Source: Ephydatia muelleri
Lineage: Eukaryota; Porifera; Demospongiae; Spongillida; Spongillidae
Assembly (NCBI GenBank): GCA_013339895.1
Contig: JABACO010000010.1
Span: 5,453,585-5,517,584 of the forward strand
Reading direction: 5' to 3'
DNA: 64,000 nt
The position numbers were made by a program, and so were the translations under genes. Shown here in pieces: positions 23,897-35,205 of the stretch. How positions within the stretch are numbered: position 1 is the first letter of the stretch; the number at the start of each line of letters is the position of its first letter. The notes below the pieces were generated by a model. That model had not been told where the DNA came from. It did no database searches and worked only from the letters and a program-made list of their open reading frames with translations.

Positions 23897-24198
23897 GTAC
23901 GTTACAGAGCCATTTACCTGTTTCTGTGCTAGTCTAGGATTAATGCCATGTACCCACACTGTTGATACCCTCAAAAAACAGTAACTTTATTTTGTGATTT
24001 GTGAGGTCTATAGTGGTATGATGAGGTCTGAAGTGTCATCGTTGTTAGTCGAGTCTGCTGGTGCAGCAGTGGTGTGTAGATGTTGGTGAGGAGCCTATGT
24101 GCTGCCAGTGTCAATTGTGTGGTCATACATGTAGTTGGTCAAAAATGTACTGTAGTGTCCATAGCGTACCTGTCAGTTCTAATTTCTTGCCATTTCAG

Positions 24199-24516
24199 TG
24201 TGCACTGATGGTCTGAATAACTTGTTGAATGGGTCCAACCCTTCAGAGGGCACAGTACAAGTGTGCTGTAACGACAAACCAAACAAACTGGATGCCATCG
24301 TAGTACATGTATGTAGGGATCTCAACCTCAACTGTAGGTGACCCTCTGATGCGCACAAGGTGGCCATGTACTTACAAAGTGTCAACTCCTCAGATAACAG
24401 TGTTGTGGCTCTTTGCAAGGCATACTTTGGTCCAGGCCCTGGAAGCATTCTGTTGGACCATGCAATTGGAGTGCAAAACAGTCTCAACACAGAGGATGTT
24501 GGTGTTAAGTTTGGAG
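24199..24516 (+). pseudogene. SRCR-like exon with one stop, probable 5' part of the receptor gene
   Basis: The exon is bounded by TTTCAG and a GTAAGG donor, is 318 bases (106 codons) and is phase 1-1. It encodes GTVQVCCND, VVHVCRDLNLNC, then after one TGA (24339-24341) LCKAYFGPGPGSILLDHAIG and LNTEDVGVKFGG. The order (Val-Cys pair, CRDL, FGPGPGSI-LD) matches the SRCR fold with some Cys missing. The single stop means a pseudo-exon, an unused exon or a sequencing error. It shares phase and direction with the receptor exons downstream. The SR-repeat element at 25.17-27.96 kb would lie in the intron between them. Confidence 0.55.
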
Positions 24517-25836
24517 GTAAGGCGATGTGATAAAGGTGCGAAAGTTATGTGAGGATGAGGAGTGGACTAGTTTGCACATATGTTATGGATGTTTATTTAC
24601 ATGTACATGTATTTATTTCGATAATGCTTCATACAGTACTGTTGCTCAGGATGATAGAGCACCCTGGGTGTTGGTTAATCAAATTTTGTGCAATTTCTCA
24701 AAACAATATATCCAATACATGTACACTGTATGTGTGTTACAGTACTTCCATGTTTGTAGTCCACTAAGGCAGACAAATACATGTAAGAAAAAAGCAACAC
24801 TTGAAGTAGTAGACTGTATCTTGTGACATTTGAGATAAATGTGTGTGGAGAAGATATGAGTGTAAGCAGTGATTATGTGTGCTACAGAATACATGATGCC
24901 AGGATGATGAGTACATGAAGATTTGAGGTGTTGTGCTGAGGCTTCAAAGGATAGAGAGGATTTAATAATTATTATGCATGAATAATATATTTATACATGT
25001 ACATGCACATACAATTGATGGTAAAAAGAACACAGAAACACATACACTGTATAAGGATAAAATTATAATGTTGTTAAAACTGGCGGAGGCCATAGTGGAG
25101 CTGTATGGTAGGTTCCATGGGGTGGATAGTAGAGAGGCCAATCCCCTGTGTGTGTTGGTTGCCTCCCGGGTCATTCCATTATAAGTGGGGTAAGTGCGTG
25201 CTTCACATATTCCAATCCTGATGCAATTATTCATATTTGTTCATCTAAGGATGAATGTTACTTGAACCAGTTCTTATGTTAATAACCTTAATGGTTTACG
25301 AAATATACTGCACTGAATAATTAATTTTTCCAGAAAATGTGCAACTTTGCAGGCTCATAACCTTTCCATTTCTGGCCTGGTAATGACTTCTTTAGCATCA
25401 AATTGAAGCTCAATTTACGTAGAATCTGTATATATATTTCACTTTAGTAGGTGGTGAAAGGGTTAAATAAAATTTATCATCATAGCGCAGATTTCTAAAT
25501 TGAGATGGTTTCCGGATCGATAAACAGAATTTTTTTTTTGCAGAATTGAAGGGACTATTGATATTGCTGTTTTTATGAAATAAAAATTCTGTTTATAGAC
25601 AAGCTCTAGGGACCACATCGAGTTTTACGAGTGTCCGCCATCTTAAATGTTATACAGTATATTTTAGCACTAATCTAAAGTAAGTGTTTGTTTATACGCC
25701 ACAAGTGTGTTACATAAGTATCGCGAACCGCAGCTAAGAACACTGGCCACAAATTGCGCTCAGCTACGTAAATTTTTTTAAAAAAGAGTGCATCTTTTAG
25801 AAGAATGGGCGCGCTGTTCAGGTAAGGTAGTCTATA

Positions 25837-26913
25837 ATGCATGAATATAGAACTATAAATTGCCCCGCTCTTGTTGCAAGTAAAAAGCAACCAGCCACGG
25901 CCGAAAACTCTCTTCTTCTTGAAGGCAACCCGGCATCTATGACTGATGACGAACCGGAAGCAGCGATCACATCTATGACTGATGACGAACCGGCAGCAGT
26001 GATCGCATCAATGACTAATGGTGAACCGCTGCTGATCGCATCTGTGACTGATGGTGAACCACTGCCGATCGCATCTTTGACTGTTAATGAACCGGCAACG
26101 ATCGAATCAGTCGCTATACGAGAACCTGTAGCGATCGAACCCTCCCCTTCCGATAATCCAGGTCGTATGCATTCCGCGGGTTTATTCCCGCACACAGCAA
26201 GTCCAGTGCGTGGGAGCTCAAGGACAGTGAAATCAGAGCCACCATCCCCACCGCCATCCCCACCAATTGCAAGCACCAGTAACAGGCGGAAAAAGCGCAA
26301 AAGCTGGTGGATGCAGCATCATTCACCAAGGCCACACCCATCACTCCGTTCACAGTCACCACATCACTCCCGCTCACCTCGTCACTCCCACTCACCACGT
26401 CACTCCCACTCACCACGTCTCTCACGCTCACATCACTCCCGCTCACCACGTCTCTCACGCTCACCACATCTCTCGTGCTTACGTCCCTCACGCTCACGTC
26501 ACTCATGCTCACCACGTCACTCACGCTCACCGCGTCACTCATGCTCACCACTTTGCTCACGCTCACCACCTCACTCACGCTCACCACCTCACTCACGCTC
26601 ACCACCTCATTCACACTCGCCACGTTACTTACTCACTACGCACTTACATCATTCACCTCACCGTTCTCCATACCAAACTACACCCAGCTCTCCACACCAT
26701 TCTCCACATGGAACTACACACCATACTACTCTACTCTTTGGTAGAGCTGTAAGAATCCATATTCTTTCACTTCTTGACTTGGTAGATCCAAACTTTTCTT
26801 TAAGCTGCTGTATGATTTCTGTGCCATCATTTGTATGCAACACATGGGTGTTTACCCCTGTGCAAAGCTGTAGGTTCCTTTCCATAGCTACGTCAAATGT
26901 TCTAACTTTTTGA
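25837..26913 (+). CDS. 358-codon ORF with acidic repeats and a Ser-Arg/His repeat domain
   Basis: ATG at 25837. Residues about 34-90 are five or six degenerate 12-13-residue repeats of the type SMTDDEPAAVIA (36-base DNA units). About 130-155 is VKSEPPSPPPSPP followed by a basic patch NRRKKRKS (possible nuclear signal). About 165-270 is a long RSP/HSRSP repeat resembling SR splicing factors but without an RRM. The tail beyond about residue 290 overlaps the minus-strand ORF and may not be coding. Because the repeat DNA is open in all frames, the ORF could be partly accidental. The organised acidic, basic and SR blocks favour a real protein. No family known to me. Confidence 0.45.
   Translation: MHEYRTINCPALVASKKQPATAENSLLLEGNPASMTDDEPEAAITSMTDDEPAAVIASMTNGEPLLIASVTDGEPLPIASLTVNEPATIESVAIREPVAIEPSPSDNPGRMHSAGLFPHTASPVRGSSRTVKSEPPSPPPSPPIASTSNRRKKRKSWWMQHHSPRPHPSLRSQSPHHSRSPRHSHSPRHSHSPRLSRSHHSRSPRLSRSPHLSCLRPSRSRHSCSPRHSRSPRHSCSPLCSRSPPHSRSPPHSRSPPHSHSPRYLLTTHLHHSPHRSPYQTTPSSPHHSPHGTTHHTTLLFGRAVRIHILSLLDLVDPNFSLSCCMISVPSFVCNTWVFTPVQSCRFLSIATSNVLTF
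25937..26100 (+). repeat. 36-base tandem repeat, degenerate
   Basis: About five units related to TCTATGACTGATGACGAACC plus a GCAGCGATC-type tail. They encode the acidic repeats of the plus-strand ORF. Confidence 0.75.
26345..26640 (+). repeat. 15-base minisatellite encoding SR/HSRSP repeats
   Basis: About twenty units of CACTCACGCTCACCA and variants (CACTCCCACTCACCA, CTCTCACGCTCACCA). All six frames stay open. Plus frame 1 gives SR-rich sequence; other frames give Leu-Thr or Val-Ser repeats. It begins where the minus-strand protein loses family resemblance, so it may have expanded over an older coding region. Confidence 0.9.
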
Positions 26914-27374
26914 ATGAGGTAAGTTTCACTATGCATTCGACGCTTTTTGATAGGAGAGATTCCTTGGATGGAAAATGTTTCATTTATCTTGTGTAGCTGA
27001 GTGGCGGTATCGTCGCTCCCTTCGCTATAACTTTCAGTGTCACGAATGCTGGCTGTTGGTGCGATGTCAGTAGTTAATGCTAAGTTGCTAGGACCAGCAC
27101 ATTCATCCGATACGATCGTTGAGCTTGCAGAAGTGTCAACTGTGCGCGTTATTGCTGTGAGACAATTGCAGCACACAACATCTCCACATTTCAGTGAGAG
27201 AGACGGGTGTTCTTCTATTAACTTTGTTGATAGAACTCGAAGGTTCAAATAAATGCGGCGCTTATGATTCTTGAAATGGTCGCAACAGTAATCTCTTCGG
27301 TTGGACATACCTTGTTCTCGAGTCAAGCGTTCTTCCGTATGCTTGTTCTTTAAATAGAAATAAGGCGGGTTCAC
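26658..27374 (-). CDS. N-terminal part of a Cys-rich transposon-associated protein, truncated
   Basis: The minus strand opens near 27374. The part from RRDYCCDHFKNHKR through NLRVLSTKLIEE to CGDVVCCNCLTAI carries clustered Cys pairs suggestive of a zinc-binding N-terminal domain. An acidic Ser/Thr linker and SPIKKRRMHSE follow, then EIIQQLKEKFGS and RSERIWILTALPKS. That last pattern is familiar from multi-copy cnidarian and sponge proteins that I believe are transposon-related; the continuation normally expected after LPKS is missing and is replaced by low-complexity sequence running into the minisatellite. Probably the 5' half of the element's own gene with its catalytic part lost. The name and enzymatic class are unknown. 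Confidence 0.5.
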   Translation of the reverse strand: MNPPYFYLKNKHTEERLTREQGMSNRRDYCCDHFKNHKRRIYLNLRVLSTKLIEEHPSLSLKCGDVVCCNCLTAITRTVDTSASSTIVSDECAGPSNLALTTDIAPTASIRDTESYSEGSDDTATQLHKINETFSIQGISPIKKRRMHSETYLIQKVRTFDVAMERNLQLCTGVNTHVLHTNDGTEIIQQLKEKFGSTKSRSERIWILTALPKSRVVWCVVPCGEWCGELGVVWYGER

Positions 27375-28378
27375 TTAAAAAAGCTGCGTCATCATAGCCC
27401 TCAGTGTTGATAGCTGTGGTGTGATGGTTACGTAACGCACTTAGCACCACTTCAGTAATATAAACCGAGTAAAAAAAAAAACATGGCTGCCTCCTCATCA
27501 AACCCATGCGGTTCTCAGAGGTTATCTATAAACAAAAAATTTATTAACGAAAACGCGGGATACTAGTCTTCCCTTGATGTTTGTATTTTTAAAAACTACA
27601 ATATCAATCCGGAAGTCATCCGAATTTTGAAATCAGCGCTGTAAACGTAATATTTGTTTAACCCTTTCACCACCCACAAAAATGATTATTAAATATGAGT
27701 TCCTCATGACTTTAGCTTCAAGTTGATGACAAAAATGTCTGTATCAAACAAAAAATGGAAAAGTTATGAGCCTGCCAAATTGAAATTTATCTGGAAAAAT
27801 TAATTATTCAGGAAAGCATATTTCGTAAACCATTCAAGTTATTAACATAATAAGCGGTTAAAGTAACATCCACCCAAAGACAAACAAATATGAGTAAATG
27901 CATCGTGATCTGAAGATGTGAAGCACGCTCCCATACAATGTCATAGTGGAATGACCCTCCCTTCCTCCCTCGGCCTCCTGTCAGAGACACATACATGTAC
28001 ATGTATATGCTTGTATTTTAGTCTGCTTATGGGAACGATCGCATATGATGCAAGTCTGGATAACTGGTATGAGAGGGGTAAGGTCAAAACCTAAATGTCC
28101 TCTAGACCCCTCAGAAGGAGGGGGAATTCCTCACAGATACATAATAACATTCCTCATATAGCAATTTAGCTGTGAAACGGCATATTTCGTATTGAAGGAA
28201 GCCAGCTTGTGGGCAGGATAAGTTTGATGGAAGGTCTTGCCACAGGTCCAGTTGGTTGGTACATTGATGGGATGCCAGCCATACATGGGGCAAGGGCATC
28301 ACCAAGGGCACTGTTGTATAGAACTAGCAGCACTTGGGCTGCATTAGTTCCTTCATACATGCCTCTCTCTCCTTTCAG

Positions 28379-28967
28379 TTGTATTGATGGAGAATGATAT
28401 CAGACTGACCCTGGGCTCAGGGGACATGTACTACTTGGGATTGAAGGGAGGATGTGTGATGGAGGTACATGTATGCAGAGGGGACCAGTATGTCACCATC
28501 TGTGCAGACACCTGGAGCAACATTGAAGCATCTTGCCAGCAACCTGGCTACCCACCATATGGTAATAGAAAATGAATGATGTAATGATGCATTGTGAAAT
28601 GTATTGCTCCACTCTACAGTAGCCATCACTGTAGTCAAGGGTGTGTTGGGAGGTAGTACCAACAGCATACGCTCCATTTCTGGCTTTGCATGTAATGGTG
28701 CAGAGCCTTCTCTGTCAGCCTGTCCAGTGGTGACTGGAGCATCTGTGCCCTGCAGTCTGGCCACCAGTGGTCAGCTGAGGGATGTAGCCAAGGCAGGGAA
28801 CTGTACCCATGGAGACATCAGGCTGGTGATGTCCCAAATCAATGGACCATTGAAGGTGTGCATCAGTATTGCCTGGGGAACAATGTGCAGTGAGCAGGTC
28901 ACCTCAAGAGAAGTGGTGAGCAAGCAACTGAATGCCTCTAAACCCAACATCAGAGTGAATGCAACAG
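28379..28967 (+). CDS. Receptor gene: SRCR-like exons 1-2
   Basis: Exon 28379-28561 (183 bases) encodes MEVHVCRGDQYVTICADTW and CQQPGYPPYG. Exon 28620-28967 (348 bases) encodes SISGFACNGAEPSLSACPVV, then GDIRLVMSQINGPLKVC, WGTMCSE and several N-x-S/T sites. SRCR domains are extracellular ligand-binding modules; the pattern VCRG...ICADTW...CQQ.GY...F.C.G.E.SL..C is diagnostic. The end of the second exon looks like the start of another such domain. Both exons are phase 1-1. Signal peptide and first exon are not located. Confidence 0.75.
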
Positions 28968-29262
28968 GTCAGTATTCTTTTCACTGTAGTGGTTAGTAAT
29001 TTAGCTCCACAGGGAGTTAGCTTTAATAGTGATAATATCCATGGTGATTTATTAAATGTCCTGTGGGATTATTGTGGATTCCCTCCATCCGTGTGTGCAG
29101 CTTTTATTTGATGCATGATGAAATGTGCACAATATTCGAAGCAAGTTTGTGCCTGATGGTTGCATCACCACCATGTATAGGATGACCATGTCTACTTGAA
29201 CGAAATGAAAATATGTTTGATATTTACAGTAATTGTTTTATCATTTCTTCCTCTCGGAGCAG

Positions 29263-29687
29263 TCATCACAGGTGCTGTGTGTGGAAATGGAACTGGACCC
29301 ATCATTTTGGGCCAGCATGTGTGTACCAAAACAGAGCAACAGCTTTTACAGGGTCCGTCCTACACTAGAAATGTTACCATGGTGTGCAATAAGCCAGACA
29401 TGCCCTCAAACCTCACCTGTGAGTAATCTGTTGTGTGGCCTCTCAGCAGTCTTTCCACGTGCCTACAGGTGCTCCTTTATTAGAGTGCTGTGTGTCAAGC
29501 TTGTGTTTCCCTCTCTTCTCTTCAGATGCACAGCCATTGCAACAAGCTCCATATGAACAGGACCCCAATGGATCCTTGGTTCCCATGAGTACTTCCACTG
29601 GCACCGTATCAGTGCTGTTCCCCCAGCAGTGTTCCATTGTACTCACCACCTGCAACCATTCTCATGATGCTGGTGTGAAGTGTGGAG
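29263..29687 (+). CDS. Receptor gene: extracellular exon pair, copy 1
   Basis: Exon 29263-29418 (156 bases, acceptor CTCGGAGCAG, donor GTGAGT) encodes VCGNGTGPIILGQHVCTKTE, then VTMVCNKPDMPSNLTC. Exon 29526-29687 (162 bases, acceptor CTCTTCAG, donor GTAGGT) encodes an N-rich, Thr/Ser-rich segment ending CSIVLTTCNHSHDAGVKC. Conserved Cys and N-glycosylation sites indicate an ectodomain, a diverged SRCR or a novel Cys module. Both are phase 1-1 and are duplicated at 30994-31404. Confidence 0.7.
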
Positions 29688-30993
29688 GTAGGTGTTCCAC
29701 TGGCTGTGCATGGGATGGTGGGGGCAAGCTGCTAATACACATGACATCTTATGTCAAACCTGCAAAAGTTTTATATTTCACGTGTGATATAATGGATCAG
29801 AATGCACATGTATGCTACACACAAGTGTCACTGAATTATAATAATATAAAATAATTATGGTAAGCCATTCATTTATTATTTATACACTACATGTTTCATT
29901 ATTATACAGTAGTCCATGCTAACACGTCTTAACTGGCACACAGATGCATGGAGCCATGGTATCTCAGAATACTTGCAAAACCTGTTTATATGTATGTATT
30001 GTTTATTGCATAATTTATTAATGACCTGTGGAGCTAGTAATAATTACTAACCACTTGATTTAAAAGCTAACTGACCTGTTGCATTCCCTCTGATGTTGGG
30101 ATTAGAAAAATCAAAATTTCAAGGCATCTGATGAAGATAGGAGTCGATTGTGATATGCGATCAAAATTATTTTGTTATTACACTATGAATACATACAGTA
30201 CAGTATCTAAAAAGTTGTATTCAAAGTTGCATTTTCACACAATAAAGACACTACATGTACAGTGTATCAAATACATGTAGTCACCAACGGCTTCAGATGG
30301 GAGTTAGAATGGCAGTTGGACCTTACCAAGCTTAAGCTAAATTTGCCAAAACATGTAGCTGGCTAAAGCCTTGGCTGTAGATCATTATTTTAAACAGCCA
30401 AGTGTGTCCTAACATGCCAATGATCTGGATAGCTTCCTTACCTAAACATTTAAACAGCCAGTGGGATGCAGGCCAGCCCAGTTCCCTATGTATTCTACAG
30501 CTTTAGCTGCTACACACCTGTACACCAGCTAACAGTGTACTGTACATGTACATGCCCATTACCAAAATTAATAGAGGCTTAAGTGGCCCGAAGTCACGTT
30601 GATATCAAAACTAGATATGTTCTTAACTTCATATCAAGCCACATCCAGCTTCAAAATGGCTGACAGATATGGACTATTTGATTACCTCTCCTAATACACC
30701 CCTGTGAACTCCTATAGAGGGCAAATCAGTTATTAGCTTTGCTATAGATTAAATCAGGGGGATTTATTGTGGTTGCAGTCCTCAGCCTCCGTGTGTAACC
30801 TGATGCATGGTGAATTGTGTTGTACTAAGCATTTCAGGGTATGTTGTGCCTGCTGGTTACATCACCGCCACATTTGCATGTTACAGAATGATGGGCTTGT
30901 GTACAGTGTAGGTATAGTTTCTTAATACATGTACGTTGACATGTATTTACATACTACAGTACTAGCTTTTTTGTTTCGTCCCTGTAGGAGCAG

Positions 30994-31404
30994 TCATCAA
31001 ATGTGCAGTGTGTGTAAATGGAACTGGACCCATCATTTTGGGCCAGCATGTGTGTACCAAAACAGAGCAACAGCTGCTACAGGGTCCATCCTACACTACA
31101 GATGTTACCATGGTGTGCAATAAGCCAGACATGCCCTCAAACCTCACCCGTGAGTAATCTATTGTGTGGCCTCTCATCTTTCCATGTGCCCACAGGTGCT
31201 TCTATATTAGTGCTGTGTGTCAAGCTTGTGTTTCCTCTTCAGATGCACTGCCATTGCAACTAGCTCCATATGAACAGGGCACCAATGGATCCTTGGTTCC
31301 CATGAGTACTTCCACCGGCACTGTATCAGAGCTGTTCCTCCTGCAGTGTTCTATTGTACTTACCACTTGCAACCATTCTCTTCATGCTGGTGTGAAGTGT
31401 GAAG
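30994..31404 (+). CDS. Receptor gene: extracellular exon pair, copy 2
   Basis: Exons 30994-31149 and 31243-31404 are the same lengths as copy 1 and nearly identical in protein. Differences include VCVNGTG for VCGNGTG, YTTDV for YTRNV, and SELFLLQ for SVLFPQQ. The introns are also similar (the central one ends TTTCCTCTTCAG), so the duplication covered roughly 1.7 kb of genomic DNA. Splice sites are intact and frames open, so both copies could be included in one transcript. Confidence 0.7.
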
Positions 31405-32622
31405 GTAGGTGTTTCACTGGCTGTACATGGGGTGGTGGGGGCAAGCTGCTAATACACACGACATCTTATTGTCAAACCTGCATAAGTTAATTATTTCACG
31501 TGCGATATAATGGATCAGAGTGCACACATACACTGTATGCTACAGTACACACAAGTCTCATCGGATTGGTGACATAATGGCGAGCTAAATGTGAGCCAGT
31601 ACCTACACTGTAGTGCTAGTGGGTCATGTAAATTTATATGTACATGTGCATGTACTTGGCCCTGTGGAGCCAGTAGGCCAGCAAACACTGGCCCCACAGA
31701 GCAAGTAACCCAAATGTGTAACATTGATCCCTGACATCTTGTGTAGCCCCACTCATGGGCACAAGATGGTGCACCCAGTACCTGACATTGGTACAATCCA
31801 ACCTCCGGGGTCTCAGTAAAGTGAGTTTTGCCATCATTTGAATGAGTGTGCCAAATGACATTGTGCTAATATTTGACAGGTGAAGAGAACTACATGGAAT
31901 ACCATTGTTGCCATTGTGACCAGTTACATAAACCAGGCTTACCAGAACATAAAGTATAGATCTGATACACCAGTGAGCACAACATACAGCCACATTACAT
32001 GCAGCTGATTGGGTGAGGCATACACATTGATGAGAAGTTGAACAAGGGCTATGCTGAATAGGAAAGCTTCATTACACACTTTATCAACTCAAGGGAGTGT
32101 GTCTGAACAATGTGCATTTTGAATAAGGCATTACAGTGCCCCATACTGCACTACTGTATACTTCTGCATTTGTGTGTGCGTGAATGTTGTGCTGCACATT
32201 CACATGCATACTATTCAATTATTTACCTACCTATATTTTGATTCCTTTTTGATTGGATCAGACGAAGCAACCAACATTATTGAAAAATAATCGGTGCACT
32301 GCTGCTGTGAGTTACATGAAGCAATTAGCATACTGTACATTGCAAAAATACTGTACGTTCTGAGGCTGTTTATGTTCATGTATAGTACTTGCACCATGCA
32401 GTAGTACTATATATTTCCATGGTATTTAATCACGTTCAGTACATACTGTAGCCCATTTATTAATGATGCTTACAGACATGAAGATTTACATCAAATATTC
32501 TTTCGATATGACGAATTAAAAGCAATTGAAGTATGTGGCCATGCTGTTTTTACAACTCAATTAGTATGCCATAATCCATTTATAATGTGCTGTGATTATT
32601 TCACAAGCATTTAATCTAGATA

Positions 32623-33557
32623 CAGTAGCTGTCAAATAAAACATCGCGCATCGTCTTAGTGCTACAATCTGGCGACTATGCAGAGCGATCTAAAAAAACT
32701 ATTCAAAACTACATGTATTCAACAAATGAAAACTATATCGGCATCTAAAAAGTGTTAACTAGCGGGTGGGACTTAGTCTTAGTCTTTGATTGTTGCGCTT
32801 GCATGATACAGACAGTGCGCGCTTTTAGAAAAGTAGGACCTGTTCATGTACCTTGGTTTAGGCTTTGGAGCCTCTCCGATTTTCCGGCAGCAAAATCATC
32901 TGTGGCTCTCCATTTGGACACTACAAACATCAGTCCACAAAACGTCTTCAAAATCATCGCCTTGGCCCACTCCAGCCATTTCTGTTTATTAACATCGCGT
33001 AATGGCAGTATGCGCTACTGCGAAATGTCCATCCAAGAGTTCTCCTGCAGCGAAGAACAGTGCGAAGACTTGTCTTATAGCCACGTGACTGTAACAGCTG
33101 GTGGAATTGGTGCGCAGTTGTTTCGTCATCGATATGCATTTGCTGCTCAACTAAGGCCGTAATTTCTGCTGTCACCTTGGACAAATGCCCTGAGCCCGGC
33201 TTTCTAGTGATGCTGTGGGTTTCAGCATATTACTTCAAAAACAAAAATACGTTTTCGCGAGTGCACAATAGATTTTGGGCCTTCAATAGGTTACATATTG
33301 TAGGAGCTTTGTAGCCTTTGCGAGCAAGAAATAAGATGCAAAGCTTCAAATAGTTGCTATACACCATCTTTATCAACTGAAGCACTTGTGTAATAGCGGC
33401 CGAATATAAAAAACTAACCTAAAACGATGACTTGCAATGTGCTAAGTAGTCAGCATTTAAACGATACACAGCCATATGAACCTACAAACAAAGCCATATA
33501 TTCGTTGCACGGTCGTACCACTAAGACGATGTGTGATGTTTTATTTGACCGCTACTG
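32623..33557 (-). mobile_element. Degenerate Tc1/mariner element
   Basis: The ends are inverted repeats reading CAGTAGCTGTCAAATAAAAC on the left and CAGTAGCGGTCAAATAAAAC in the reverse complement of the right, both continuing to CATCGTCTTAGTG. TA flanks both ends (32621-32622 and 33558-33559), as expected for Tc1/mariner. The minus strand encodes the transposase N-terminal region (DDETTAHQFHQLL, GYKTSLRTVL, LGWTFRSSAYC), then, after a frame change, DDFEDVLWTD with the first catalytic Asp. The rest of the catalytic domain is missing and the element is only 935 bp. It is inactive. Confidence 0.88.
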
Positions 33558-33872
33558 TACTTTGATTTCATTCAATATGTAGTCGGTTATGCGTTAGGCT
33601 GGCTAACGCTCTTGGGTATCTAACACTTGGGGAGTTGGCAAGGCAGGTAACCACACCCATATAAACTTGGGAGTAAACACCTTAGAAATCATATGTCTGG
33701 AGTGGAAAATGAATAAATAAAAATCTAATCCTAAACTAGGAACTTTGCACACCCTTTCTACACGGTCCACAGAAATCACAGCCCGACGGCTCATTAACGG
33801 TTTTCATGCTCCTTACATGATTTTCACTTCTCCAGTTTCTGAAAACTAAAACTACTCGTGTATTCTTTTCAA

Positions 33873-35205
33873 CAGCATCAGGGAAGGACTGTACATAGGT
33901 GTTTGGAATGTAAGAGACCTACATGTACATCAGCGATCAGTCATATTGAAAACTTCAGGACCCACTTTGAAGAAAAAGTACTTACACAGAAAAGCAAAGA
34001 TAGTGCAGATGGATCTGATACACCAGCCAATCACATGACAGGGAACTTGTTGCAGTCTGAATATGCCAACAATGAAGAACAGCATACACATGTATGGCTA
34101 CATACACTGTATTTTACTTGAACATTGTACCTAATTACTGATCCCCTTATATATTTGAACCATCAGATTGTGATTGGGCACATAAAGCTATTTGATTCAT
34201 TACCACAAGAAACATTCTGGTCTATTTTCGAACTACCCGAGTGTTGTCATGTAAGACTGGATTCGTTACATTAGTGAAGTGTACATGTACATGTCTGTTG
34301 AGCTGATTATGGCTAAGTTTTTTGTTACTTTGTGCATGTATATTTCACCTCCATAGGCTCAAAGGAGTATAGTAAGCCATTAAATAGGCCAGTCTTAATG
34401 AAGCAATGGGGGCAAATATTTTTCAGGGCTAAATTTTCATAGGTGTCGTCTGCCGCCTCCCTCCTCGCCTTCCTCAGTGATACACTGGGCAGTGAAGGGA
34501 GTAAAGTAATTAGCAATAGGAGTGAACCTCTGATGTCACCCTGTACTGTTACTGTTGTGTCACACTGACATTGTCTTGTGTTTTGTCTTCGGTCTTGTAC
34601 TGTACATGCACATGAATGTGTGCATGTGCATTGATAAAACGCAAGTACATGTATAGCATATTATACACTGAAAGCTAAATTGTGTGCAATATGGCTCCCT
34701 TGTTTGATATAGTTTAGTTACATTGCAGTTGCAATAATGACACAATGCATGGACATATTGCAATTTCACATCATCTTATTAATTGTTGCAATACTCTATG
34801 ATCAATAGGCTCCTGGGGCTCTCTCCTCCTCTGTACCTGTGTTTGGCATTCCAGAGCCTTTGATCCCACTCCTGGGACAGAGAGCCCAGGAGAAGCCTCT
34901 TCTGGATGACATGGTTCTCAGTGATGGCCTCCCAGATCCCATCAAACTTGACAACACTATCACTTTTGGCTTGCATGAGGTCGGTCCTCCTCCAGTGCCC
35001 CTCCCTTCACAGGTAAATGATTGTGTCATTAATGAGAAGATCAAGTGTGAGAACGACAGACCAATCAACGTCAAATCAATATTTGGATTTGAGCCACTCA
35101 ATGCTCAGATGCCAGACAAGAGAGCCAGAAAGCGCATCCAGGTCCTTCCCACTAGCAATCAGGAGTGTGCTAAACCTTCTGTCTGCTGTCAATTGATTGG
35201 CAAGG
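33873..35205 (+). CDS. Exons of an unrecognised protein, copy 2 (C2H2-like motif)
   Basis: Exon about 33873-34091 (acceptor TTTCAACAG) encodes HQGRTVHRCLECKRPTC and SHIENFRTHFEEKV, a C-x2-C...H-x5-H pattern compatible with a single zinc finger, then HMTGNLLQSEYANNEE. A long open stretch at about 34805-35205 encodes VFGIPEPLIPLLGQRAQE, LPDPIKLDNTITFGLH and RARKRIQVLPTSN. The first exon is clearly paralogous to 22.87-23.06 kb. Whether the second exon is in the same transcript is inferred from order only. A transcription-related role is a guess. Confidence 0.4.

Larger units (their letters stand above)
25168..27957. mobile_element. 2.8 kb element with about 350 bp inverted ends and an SR-repeat ORF
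   Basis: The left end begins GGGTCATTCCA and the right end is its reverse complement. The flanking 4-base direct repeat is TCCC (25164-25167 and 27958-27961). Inverted ends of about 350 bp (25168-25520; 27590-27957) are collinear over GCGTGCTTCACAT, TCATATTTGTT, ATGGTTTACGAAATAT, CTGAATAATTAATTTTTCCA, GCAGGCTCATAAC, GGTGGTGAAAGGGTTAAA and CTTCCGGAT, with many mismatches, so the copy is old or the ends evolve fast. Inside are a plus-strand ORF with Ser-Arg repeats and a minus-strand ORF with a Cys-rich N-terminus. Four-base duplications occur in Sola, Ginger, Academ and others; the superfamily cannot be assigned. Confidence 0.8.

Noticed and set aside
24307-24552. Alternative frame through the SRCR-like exon near 24.3 kb
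   Set aside because: The frame in phase with both splice sites carries the SRCR pattern despite one stop; the alternative does not.
26114-26752. Val-Ser and Leu-Thr repeat frames over the 15-base minisatellite
   Set aside because: All six frames are open because the unit length is a multiple of three; the frame with the acidic and basic flanking blocks is preferred.
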